Shown piece by piece: positions 1 to 5,207 of a DNA stretch of 23,944 nucleotides; positions within the stretch are counted from its first letter, which is position 1; each line of letters opens with the position of its first letter. The notes beneath the pieces were generated by a model, which saw nothing but the letters and a program-made list of their open reading frames with translations, was not told the origin of the DNA and did not search any database. A program made the position numbers and the translations under genes. Origin of the DNA: a virus; the IMG/VR virus record IMGVR_UViG_3300003885_000042, positions 1 through 23,944 of that record. One strand, given 5' to 3'.

Positions 1-806
1 ATCTGATCATTATTGAGCAGAACAAGGGCCTCGGGAGCGGTCGAGCCAGTGAGTTCCTGTTTCTTCAGATTGGCAGGATCAAGGCCCTCGTATTGGTTCA
101 GCACCTCCATGGCAGTAGCCAGGGCGACGGGAGCGTTCGGTAGCGTTTTGTACAAGCGACGGAGGACCGCCTTCTTCCACCCTTCCGTCCAGAGTTTGTC
201 GGGATGCCACATTATAGAGTTCGGCATCTCTGACATATTCCGTATTCGCTGGACGATCTCGCGTGGCATGTGTTCTGACAGATGATCCCCATGCGATGTC
301 TTCGCCACTGCGAACACCTCGACGGCGTTATTCTCGATCTGCTGATCGTGCGAAGTATTGAGACGGTACTCGACATCGTGATGCGGACCGAGGTAGCCGA
401 ACTCATCGTTCTTGAACACCACCTCAGCACGGGCGAAACGGACGGCGCCAGAGGCAACCGGGATATGGATCAGGCCACGGTAGGACGGCGAGGCATAGGC
501 AAACGATGGGACCTCCTTGTACTTGTCCCAGGATTCGCCGTCTTTCTTCTTCCGCATCTTGCGCGGAATGATGTAGCAATGACCGACCGTCGGGTTCAGC
601 GTTAGGCCCATCGAGGCAGCCTGCAGCATCGCGTCGTAGATTGACTCCGGGGTACATTCCCGCAGCTTCGGCGTCCGCTTAAGCAGAGACAGAACGTGCA
701 GCTTCTCCTGAGCGAACTTCAACTCCTTGTCGGTACGAACCCCAGAGAACCGGCGGCTGGCCTGCTGGATCGCTTCGTCGATCGTCGTGATTTTATTATT
801 TGCCAT
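1..806 (-). CDS. recT: RecT-family single-strand annealing protein (partial, runs off the window)
   Basis: The reading frame is open for 268 codons from an ATG at 806 to the window edge, so the C-terminus is missing. RecT proteins bind ssDNA and anneal homologous strands in phage recombination, usually with a partner exonuclease. The family signature is seen at about residues 57-85: SIYDAMLQAASMGLTLNP followed by a CYIIPR strand. Further on come YRGLIHI and a W-x-EGWKKAVLRRLYK helix, both typical of the family. The start has a good GAGGAAA ribosome site and overlaps the preceding gene by 11 bases. It is the last visible gene of the leftward operon; a recombination exonuclease may lie just outside. 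Confidence in the family is high. Confidence 0.9.
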   Translation of the reverse strand, partial: MANNKITTIDEAIQQASRRFSGVRTDKELKFAQEKLHVLSLLKRTPKLRECTPESIYDAMLQAASMGLTLNPTVGHCYIIPRKMRKKKDGESWDKYKEVPSFAYASPSYRGLIHIPVASGAVRFARAEVVFKNDEFGYLGPHHDVEYRLNTSHDQQIENNAVEVFAVAKTSHGDHLSEHMPREIVQRIRNMSEMPNSIMWHPDKLWTEGWKKAVLRRLYKTLPNAPVALATAMEVLNQYEGLDPANLKKQELTGSTAPEALVLLNNDQ

Positions 807-1020
807 GGTTAGATTTCCTCGTGCTTTTAGCCTTCGCTCGGACTTCCAGGAGCGAGACGATCAAGCTGTCAACCTCATTACAATCAATAGAGATCACCTT
901 CTTCCCTTGGTTGATCTCGTAATAATGTTTCGTTACGAAATTGAACCGCACCGTCTGCTCGGCATATTTCCCCCAAGCCTTCCAGACGCACCTGCGTTCG
1001 CGTTTTAATTTTTCAGCCAT
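796..1020 (-). CDS. small hypothetical phage protein (74 aa)
   Basis: A 74-residue protein, lysine- and arginine-rich at both ends, beginning MAEKLKRERR and ending in a basic tail (RAKAKSTRKS). No signal peptide or membrane segment is seen and I do not recognise the family. The start is supported by a strong GGAGGAG site a few bases upstream. Its leader lies just 3' of the cleavage site of the hammerhead ribozyme at 1044-1099, so it would be the first gene on the RNA fragment released by self-cleavage. The 3' end overlaps the recT start by 11 bases, which suggests translational coupling to recT. A role in recombination is inferred only from position. Confidence 0.75.
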   Translation of the reverse strand: MAEKLKRERRCVWKAWGKYAEQTVRFNFVTKHYYEINQGKKVISIDCNEVDSLIVSLLEVRAKAKSTRKSNHGK

Positions 1021-1043
1021 TGAACTCCTCCAATGTTTAGTTT

Positions 1044-1099
1044 GACCGCGACCGGGAGTCCCTTCCCGGTTTCGTCCAGTCAGGACTCATCAGGCAGCC
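1044..1099 (-). ncRNA. type I hammerhead self-cleaving ribozyme (copy 1)
   Basis: On the minus strand the core CTGATGA (1093-1087) is followed by stem II GTCC/GGAC with loop TGACT, then GAAA (1073-1070), then stem III ACCGGGA/TCCCGGT with a 6-nt loop, then the cleavage triplet GTC ending at 1050. Stem I is open-ended: GGCTGC (1099-1094) pairs with GCGGTC (1049-1044), six pairs of which two are G-U. Every invariant core nucleotide of the hammerhead is present. Predicted cleavage is between 1050 and 1049. The TGA in the core (1092-1090) is also the stop codon of the DUF932 gene. The 3' product starts 30 bases before the ATG of the 74-aa gene and carries its ribosome site. Confidence 0.93.
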
Positions 1100-2175
1100 T
1101 GTGAAATCTCCTGCCATTGATGCCGCGGCAGCTCCAGGATCGAGCCACCGAGACGCTCAAAGTCGGTCGCACGATCATAGTCGTCGACGTCCTGTGAGAA
1201 CCGCGTGACAGCGTTCACCAGACCGAACTGACTCAGATCAGCACCTTCGATAAGATGGCGCAGCACACCGGACCGCTCACCATCTGTGAGGCCAAACCGC
1301 TTCTGCATCACCTCGATAGCAGCAACCGGATCACCATCGATCAGATTGGTCGTGGAGTCAGACATGCGACGAACGATCTCCTCGAACTTCACCTTATTAA
1401 GCGAGCCACGAACGACGTCCTGAACCTTCAGCCAGAAGGCGCGGTCATCGGCGCGAAGGGTCTCGTCGCGGAACATCTCGGCGACGGACTCACCGCCATC
1501 AGCGATGCGACCGACATGGTGCCGGGACATCGAATGGTCGGCGGCGATCATGCCGTTCAGGCAGACCAGGCGGTACACCAGAGGCTCGACCTTCAGCGCA
1601 CCATTGCCGATCTCGGAGTTGGTAATCACGATCCCTGACTGCACCGGGTCGTCTTTTTTGACCTCCATCTCCAGCTTCGGAAACAGCGCCTTGATGTACA
1701 TGCGCGAATCCGTGATCTCGGTCGAGACGATCTGGATGCCATCGGCCTCCTGCAGCACCGGAAGGACAGCCTCAGCAAGATCGAAGTTATCCAGAGTGCG
1801 GTAGCGATCAGACAAGAAGGCACGAGCATTACCATCCAGGGTGCGGACCATGCGGCGTTCCGGCTTGTTCTCGAACCAGTGCTGGACGTTGTTCACCAGA
1901 AGCTCTGGTGCATCGGTGATCATCCGGTCATAGTATTTCTGGGGGATGCCGACACGCTGCGCGATCTGGCGGTGAGTGTTGCTGGCCATATCGAAATAGC
2001 CCTGACCATTAACACGAAGGCGCCACTCTTCATGAGTAGCAGCGCTGCTATTCTCATGTTCACAATTAGGGCGATGGATCTCCAGCTGGCGAGTATCAGC
2101 AATAAAGTCGCGCTTCGACTTCTGCTGGCGCTCAAGTTCAACAGCCAGATCGGTTAGTGATTTTCCTGATTTCAT
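1090..2175 (-). CDS. DUF932 family phage/plasmid-like protein
   Basis: A 361-residue protein matching the DUF932 (phage/plasmid-like, TIGR03299-type) pattern: RTLDGNARAFLSDRYRTLDN at about 110-130, then SGIVITNSEIGNGALKVEPL and YRLVCLNGMI near 180-210, all conserved in the family. The biochemical role is not settled; these genes often sit beside ssDNA-annealing or nuclease genes on phages and plasmids, as here beside recT. The ATG has an AGGAG site (about 2180-2185) after a possible attenuator. The stop codon is built into the catalytic core of a hammerhead ribozyme, and the last two alanine codons form part of its stem I. No missing domain is apparent. Confidence 0.88.
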   Translation of the reverse strand: MKSGKSLTDLAVELERQQKSKRDFIADTRQLEIHRPNCEHENSSAATHEEWRLRVNGQGYFDMASNTHRQIAQRVGIPQKYYDRMITDAPELLVNNVQHWFENKPERRMVRTLDGNARAFLSDRYRTLDNFDLAEAVLPVLQEADGIQIVSTEITDSRMYIKALFPKLEMEVKKDDPVQSGIVITNSEIGNGALKVEPLVYRLVCLNGMIAADHSMSRHHVGRIADGGESVAEMFRDETLRADDRAFWLKVQDVVRGSLNKVKFEEIVRRMSDSTTNLIDGDPVAAIEVMQKRFGLTDGERSGVLRHLIEGADLSQFGLVNAVTRFSQDVDDYDRATDFERLGGSILELPRHQWQEISQAA

Positions 2176-2191
2176 GATTCTAATCTCCTTT

Positions 2192-2243
2192 AAAAAGCCC
2201 GCCTATCTCCCGGCGAGTGAGGGTTTAAAAGTTAGGCCCGCCT
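2192..2243 (-). promoter_or_regulatory. possible transcription attenuator before the DUF932 gene
   Basis: On the minus strand GGCGGG occurs twice, at 2242-2237 and 2203-2198, on either side of one CTCGCC (2217-2212). CTCGCC can pair with the downstream copy to form a 6-bp hairpin (one G-U, loop of 8), followed after one C by TTTTT (2196-2192), like an intrinsic terminator. It can instead pair with the upstream copy, which would prevent the terminator. The upstream copy is in the last codons of the 109-aa gene, so translation could choose between the two. The two forms are seen in sequence; regulation is inferred. The stem is short, so it may be weak. Confidence 0.4.
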
Positions 2244-2561
2244 TACGGAACGGACCAACTCATAATCGTGCATCGACTCAATATCGATGGCCTTCTCATG
2301 CTTGCCGTCGGGATCCAGATCAGAGCGCAGAACACTCCACCCATGATCGACGCACCAATAATTCTCGTTAGCATCGTAATCGAAGGCTCGGTAAGTATTG
2401 GGTCCGGCAGGACGAACCCGGACAACCTCATAGGCCACACCATTACGATGAGACCAGATGGTTTTTCCATCATCGTCGGTAAACCCGCTGCAGTGATCTC
2501 CAATATATTTCAACCGGGTCCCAGCAGACCATGGCGCTTCTTGTGGGATAGGGCGATCCAT
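2232..2561 (-). CDS. hypothetical phage protein (109 aa)
   Basis: A 109-residue acidic-to-neutral protein with a compact beta-rich look: GTRLKYIGDHCSGFTDDDGK, then VAYEVVRVRPAG and WCVDHGWSVL. The central pattern resembles small phage SH3-like or WW-like folds, but I do not recognise the family. The ATG at 2561 overlaps the stop of the preceding gene (TGATG); a GTG one codon upstream (2564) is also possible, but the GGAGGT site is better spaced for the ATG. It belongs to the middle segment of the leftward operon, between the two hammerhead ribozymes. Function unknown. Confidence 0.72.
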   Translation of the reverse strand: MDRPIPQEAPWSAGTRLKYIGDHCSGFTDDDGKTIWSHRNGVAYEVVRVRPAGPNTYRAFDYDANENYWCVDHGWSVLRSDLDPDGKHEKAIDIESMHDYELVRSVRRA

Positions 2562-2824
2562 CACGCACCTCCAGACCGACCAGTATCTTTCGCAAAACGA
2601 TCCCAGAGGAACCGTTCAGCAGCAACATGATCAGCGAAGCTTTGGCTCTCGTTGGAGACAGTGACGATGTATCCGGCGCCACCATCTTCTTCGATATACC
2701 CCGGCTCGTAAGTGTATCCGCCAGTGTTTAATGGGATTGAGTCATCGCCGGTGGCAGCAGATAGATCGTCATGATACTGACGAGTCTGTGCCCATTTTAG
2801 AAAATTGTTATCTTCTTTTGTCAT
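2561..2824 (-). CDS. hypothetical phage protein (87 aa)
   Basis: An 87-residue protein starting MTKEDNNFLKWAQTRQY. The middle, GYIEEDGGAGYIVTVSNESQSFADHVAAERFLWDRF in outline, looks like one beta hairpin and a helix; no catalytic motif is seen. A strong AAAGGAGGG site precedes the ATG. Its leader begins at the predicted cleavage site of the hammerhead at 2846-2900, 26 bases before the start codon, so it is the first gene of the second predicted RNA fragment. It is coupled to the 109-aa gene by a TGATG overlap. Family not recognised. Confidence 0.72.
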   Translation of the reverse strand: MTKEDNNFLKWAQTRQYHDDLSAATGDDSIPLNTGGYTYEPGYIEEDGGAGYIVTVSNESQSFADHVAAERFLWDRFAKDTGRSGGA

Positions 2825-2845
2825 GGTTCCCTCCTTTTTTTAGTT

Positions 2846-2900
2846 ACCGTGACCGAGCCATCGCTCGGTTTCGTCCGCACCACCGGACTCATCAGACGGC
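2846..2900 (-). ncRNA. type I hammerhead self-cleaving ribozyme (copy 2)
   Basis: On the minus strand: core CTGATGA (2895-2889), stem II GTCCG/CGGAC with loop GTGGTG, GAAA (2873-2870), stem III ACCGAG/CTCGGT with a 6-nt loop, and the cleavage triplet GTC ending at 2851. Stem I is open-ended and pairs GCCGT (2900-2896) with ACGGT (2850-2846), five pairs. All conserved core bases are present and stem and loop sequences differ from copy 1 while pairing is kept, which is covariation within one genome. Predicted cleavage is between 2851 and 2850. The core TGA at 2894-2892 is also the stop codon of the 155-aa gene. Confidence 0.93.
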
Positions 2901-3359
2901 GATAGTTTCGTTTAAAATCTCACCCAACTGGTCGCCATATTTATGTGCCAGCGCCTCTTTCACTTTGGCGCAATAAGGCAGATCAAGCTTCCGCCAATCG
3001 TGCAGATGATCACCTTTCAGTTTGAACATGACAGCCTTTTTACATTTGCGCTTTGCCCAACGGACATGCTCGTAATCATCGACCAGACTGGAAACGAAGC
3101 AATCGCCATCAGGGATATAGGTGTGCTCTTCATTGCCACCGAAGGTCTCGGTCACGGCTTCCAGCTTGACGACCATCGCATCGAAACGATCGCGCTCTTC
3201 ATTGGAGACGAAGTCGAAGTAATATTCACCGCCATGCGCCTCGTCGAGAACACTTGCGACCTTCTTCCCGTCTCGATATAGATTCGCACTGAAACCGTAA
3301 CCGTCATGACCCTCAAAGCTCTTAACATTTTTTACGGCGTATTTTTCTGTGTTTTTCAT
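2892..3359 (-). CDS. hypothetical phage early protein (155 aa)
   Basis: A 155-residue charged soluble protein. It has a beta-rich N-terminal half (KVASVLDEAHGGEYYFDF, then a helix ERDRFDAMVVKLEAV) and a basic C-terminal half (WAKRKCKKAVMFKLKGD). No known motif is recognised. The ATG lies behind a CCGGAGGGA ribosome site inside a 23-base leader that is duplicated in front of the neighbouring 81-aa gene. It is the second gene of the leftward operon. Its final Ala-Val codons and stop codon are part of hammerhead ribozyme copy 2, so ribosomes finishing this gene would sit on the ribozyme core. Confidence 0.75.
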   Translation of the reverse strand: MKNTEKYAVKNVKSFEGHDGYGFSANLYRDGKKVASVLDEAHGGEYYFDFVSNEERDRFDAMVVKLEAVTETFGGNEEHTYIPDGDCFVSSLVDDYEHVRWAKRKCKKAVMFKLKGDHLHDWRKLDLPYCAKVKEALAHKYGDQLGEILNETIAV

Positions 3360-3379
3360 TTGGATTCCCTCCGGGTTGA
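3357..3379 (-). repeat. duplicated start-codon leader, copy A
   Basis: A 23-base stretch covering the ATG and ribosome site of the 155-aa gene (core CCGGAGGGAATCC) is identical to 3626-3648 in front of the 81-aa gene. It gives both early genes the same translation-initiation region. It may come from local duplication or be kept for equal translation. Confidence 0.85.
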
Positions 3380-3382
3380 TTA

Positions 3383-3628
3383 TTAAAACGCTTTACCAGT
3401 GATCTCGGTATATTCTTCAGGGGAGATCGATCCCTGAGTTGCAGCAGCAAGAGCAAGATTGTCTCTGACGGCGAGGGCATCACCGATGTTTGCCCACGTC
3501 CGATTAGAAACGTTCGCCTCAATATTTCTGTTGAATTTTGAGATCTTGGAAATGAGGTCGTCAGTACAAGCCATGACACGGCCATGAACTGAGACTACTT
3601 CTTCGTGGTTTAATCTGCGTAATGACAT
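3383..3628 (-). CDS. hypothetical phage early protein (81 aa), first gene of the leftward operon
   Basis: An 81-residue mostly helical protein starting MSLRRLNHEEVVSVHGRVMA, with a C-terminal GSISPEEYTEITGKAF. The start at 3628 is chosen rather than an upstream in-frame ATG at 3664 because it has the same perfect GGAGGG leader as the next gene, and the leftward transcript is predicted to begin near 3675. No motif identifies a function. As the promoter-proximal gene of the early operon, it could be a small host-takeover or regulatory protein, but that is only inference from position. Confidence 0.72.
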   Translation of the reverse strand: MSLRRLNHEEVVSVHGRVMACTDDLISKISKFNRNIEANVSNRTWANIGDALAVRDNLALAAATQGSISPEEYTEITGKAF

Positions 3629-3648
3629 TTGGATTCCCTCCGGGTTGA
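3626..3648 (-). repeat. duplicated start-codon leader, copy B
   Basis: Exact second copy of the 23-base leader found at 3357-3379; it includes the ATG and GGAGGG site of the 81-aa gene. Confidence 0.85.
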
Positions 3649-3657
3649 AATTTAGTT

Positions 3658-3686
3658 TTGACATTTCCTAAGCACGCCTCTAATAT
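3658..3686 (+). promoter_or_regulatory. rightward promoter for the regulator gene, overlapping the leftward promoter
   Basis: TTGACA (3658-3663, perfect -35) and TAATAT (3681-3686) are separated by 17 bases. Transcription would start near 3693, 35 bases before the ATG at 3728. The -10 boxes of the two divergent promoters overlap, so two polymerases could not occupy both at once. The shared region contains a dyad (TCTA...TAGA and TTGAC...GTCAA) centred on 3684, a likely operator. Confidence 0.65.
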
Positions 3687-3710
3687 AGACGTGTCGAAGC
3701 AAGAAGTCAA
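3682..3710 (-). promoter_or_regulatory. leftward sigma70-type early promoter
   Basis: Reading the minus strand, TTGACT (3710-3705) and TATATT (3687-3682) are separated by 17 bases. Transcription would start near 3675, about 47 bases before the start codon of the 81-aa gene. The match to consensus is strong (5/6 and 5/6). Its -10 box overlaps that of the rightward promoter on the other strand. Confidence 0.75.
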
Positions 3711-3727
3711 CAAAAGAGACGATCTAA

Positions 3728-3955
3728 ATGAACAAAGATAACCCACAGATTCAAGAGCTTACGGCAGACCCAGAAATAATAAAGGCCAATTTCAGGCGTT
3801 TATGGGGAACAATCCACGAAGCGATCAGGGAAACCGGGTTGGCGAAGCAGACAATCTACAGAACAATCGAAAACGCAGAGGTCAGCGACACCATCGCTGG
3901 CAGGCTTTACAAGATGGGAATCGACCCGAAGGAACTGGTGAAGAATATCGAATAG
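3728..3955 (+). CDS. small DNA-binding regulator, Cro/repressor-like
   Basis: A 75-residue protein with a likely helix-turn-helix at about residues 28-65: TIHEAIRETGLAKQTIYRTI is a typical helix, turn and recognition helix, followed by AGRLYKMGIDPKELVKNI. Length suits a Cro-like or transcriptional-switch protein. It is the only gene reading right from the divergent promoter region and is followed at once by an intrinsic terminator, so it forms its own unit. It probably controls the symmetric divergent promoters, but the HTH family cannot be named. The ribosome site is weak (AAGAGAC). Confidence 0.72.
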   Translation: MNKDNPQIQELTADPEIIKANFRRLWGTIHEAIRETGLAKQTIYRTIENAEVSDTIAGRLYKMGIDPKELVKNIE

Positions 3956-3963
3956 GAATAAAA

Positions 3964-4000
3964 AAAGGCCGGGGGTATCAATTCCGGCCTTTGAGTTTTA
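3964..4000 (+). terminator. intrinsic terminator after the regulator gene, probably bidirectional
   Basis: A perfect 9-bp stem AAAGGCCGG (3964-3972) and CCGGCCTTT (3984-3992) encloses an 11-base loop and is followed by a T-rich stretch (TTTGAGTTTT). A run of A before the stem gives a U-tract for the opposite direction as well. Confidence 0.88.
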
Positions 4001-4050
4001 CCGCCAAGGGAGGAGAAGCGGTTTACAGATGCAACTTGAGGAGAAGCACC

Positions 4051-4164
4051 ATGACGTCAAATTTAACACATCGAACGAACCTCGCGCAACAAAACTCCTC
4101 ATTTATCCTGGATTGCATAAAAGATAAAACTGATTTAATATCTGTATTGTTAATACTATCTTAA
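4051..4164 (+). CDS. small hypothetical protein (37 aa)
   Basis: A 37-codon frame starting MTSNLTHRTNLAQQ, with a hydrophobic end (LISVLLILS). The ATG has a well-placed TTGAGGAGA site 8 bases upstream, which is the best support. The C-terminal 9 residues could be a short membrane anchor. It lies in a 220-base stretch between the terminator and the next clear gene. Family not recognised, and the short length means it may be chance. Confidence 0.4.
   Translation: MTSNLTHRTNLAQQNSSFILDCIKDKTDLISVLLILS
4113..4141 (+). promoter_or_regulatory. candidate promoter for the replication region
   Basis: TTGCAT (4113-4118) and TAATAT (4136-4141) are separated by 17 bases in AT-rich DNA, about 40 bases before the 65-aa gene at 4181. 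It follows the strong terminator at 3964-4000, so a fresh promoter is expected here. The match is moderate and it overlaps the 37-aa frame. Confidence 0.35.
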
Positions 4165-4180
4165 CAAAAGAGGCAACATA

Positions 4181-4378
4181 ATGAAGAAGACCCGACGAGA
4201 AGCTATCGACGCCCTGGAAAAATATTATGACACCAGGAAATCTTGTAAACATGGGCATACCTCAAAACGCAACACTGCAGATGGATCTTGTGTTTCCTGT
4301 CGGATTGAGTCCAGTGCTAAACAGGCCGAACAAAATAAAAATATACGCGCCATGTTGAATGAAGCCAGCAAAAATTAA
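4181..4378 (+). CDS. small zinc-binding-type protein (65 aa)
   Basis: A 65-residue protein with the pattern CKHGHTSKRNTADGSCVSC at about residues 22-40, a C-x2-H...C-x2-C arrangement found in many small phage proteins and in recruitment modules next to HNH nucleases. A helix (IDALEKYYDTRK) precedes it and a lysine/asparagine-rich helix follows. Here there is no nuclease core, so it is at most a zinc-binding DNA or protein contact module. It has a GAGGC ribosome site. It precedes the replication protein gene by 40 bases. The DNA is clearly more AT-rich than the downstream genes. Confidence 0.7.
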   Translation: MKKTRREAIDALEKYYDTRKSCKHGHTSKRNTADGSCVSCRIESSAKQAEQNKNIRAMLNEASKN

Positions 4379-4418
4379 AGGTCGTAATTAGACTAAGACA
4401 TATCAAAAAGGAGATTTT

Positions 4419-5207
4419 GTGTACGGCAAACTTTTCACGTCTATGTACGATGGAACACTCGCTGAAGATTGGCGAGCCCTGATCACATTCCAGCAGATGA
4501 TTATCCTGTGCGATGCTGATGGCTTTATAGATATGACACCAGAAGCGATCACGAGACGTACCGGAATACCAATTGAACACATCAAAACCGGGATTGAGAT
4601 ATTAAGCAGTTCAGATCCTCACAGTCGAACAAATGAGGATGATGGACGAAGAATAATGCTCATCGATGAACATAAGCCTTGGGGTTGGTACATCGTAAAT
4701 CATAAAAAATATAAACACTTACAAGATTCTGACATGATCAGAATACAAACAAGAGAGAGGGTTCGTAAGCATCGGGAAGCGAAACGGCAAGTAACGGATG
4801 GTAACGATAATGTAACGGACAGTAACGTAAAGAAACGACATATAGATACAAACACAGACATAAAAGAAAAAGATATGAAGGGTTGTATTAACGAAATCTT
4901 CGATTATTGGAGAACCACCCTCAAACATCCTAAAGCCGTACTTGATAATAAACGTCGTGCCAAACTTAAACAGGCACTGAAAACCTACTCTTCCGGCGAC
5001 CTTAAAAAATCGATCAAAGGGTGCTCGTTATCGCCATATCACATGGGCGACAACGACAGAAACACCAAGTACGACGACATCACCCTGATTATGCGGGACG
5101 CCGAACACATCGAGCGATTCATGGCCTATGCCGACAGTCCACCAAAACCAAAGGAAAAACCCTACTTAAGCGCGAACGAGAGTAGGCCCAGGAGACCGCT
5201 GACATGA
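4419..5207 (+). CDS. phage replication initiator/helicase-loader-like protein (O-like)
   Basis: A 262-residue protein starting at a GTG with an AAAGGAG site 5 bases upstream. Residues 1-100 carry a winged-helix-like phage module: MYGKLFTSMYDGTL, LCDADGFIDMTPEAITRRTGIP, then PHSRTNEDDGRRI and WGWYIVN. The C-terminal 100 residues (KRRAKLKQALKTYSSGDLKKSI and a DITLIMRDAEHIERF segment) resemble the conserved end of phage replication/DnaD-like proteins. The following DnaB gene overlaps it by ATGA, as in lambda O and P-type or loader-helicase pairs. Between the two domains the DNA holds six phased repeats that look like an origin. It probably binds the origin and loads the helicase; the family role is inferred from layout. 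Confidence 0.78.
   Translation: MYGKLFTSMYDGTLAEDWRALITFQQMIILCDADGFIDMTPEAITRRTGIPIEHIKTGIEILSSSDPHSRTNEDDGRRIMLIDEHKPWGWYIVNHKKYKHLQDSDMIRIQTRERVRKHREAKRQVTDGNDNVTDSNVKKRHIDTNTDIKEKDMKGCINEIFDYWRTTLKHPKAVLDNKRRAKLKQALKTYSSGDLKKSIKGCSLSPYHMGDNDRNTKYDDITLIMRDAEHIERFMAYADSPPKPKEKPYLSANESRPRRPLT
4781..4837 (+). other. probable replication origin: phased iterons inside the O-like gene
   Basis: GAAACG at 4781 and 4832 flank four GTAACG units at 4791, 4801, 4812 and 4822, giving spacings of 10, 10, 11, 10 and 10 bases, one helical turn each. An AT-rich stretch follows (about 4838-4885), as expected for an unwinding element. Lambda and relatives place their iterons inside the O gene in the same way. 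The repeat encodes a low-complexity VTD-type linker between the two protein domains. Confidence 0.65.

Noticed and set aside
4029-4127. 32-codon frame upstream of the 65-aa gene
   Set aside because: Its AGGAG site is too far (about 13 bases); the frame at 4051 has better spacing.
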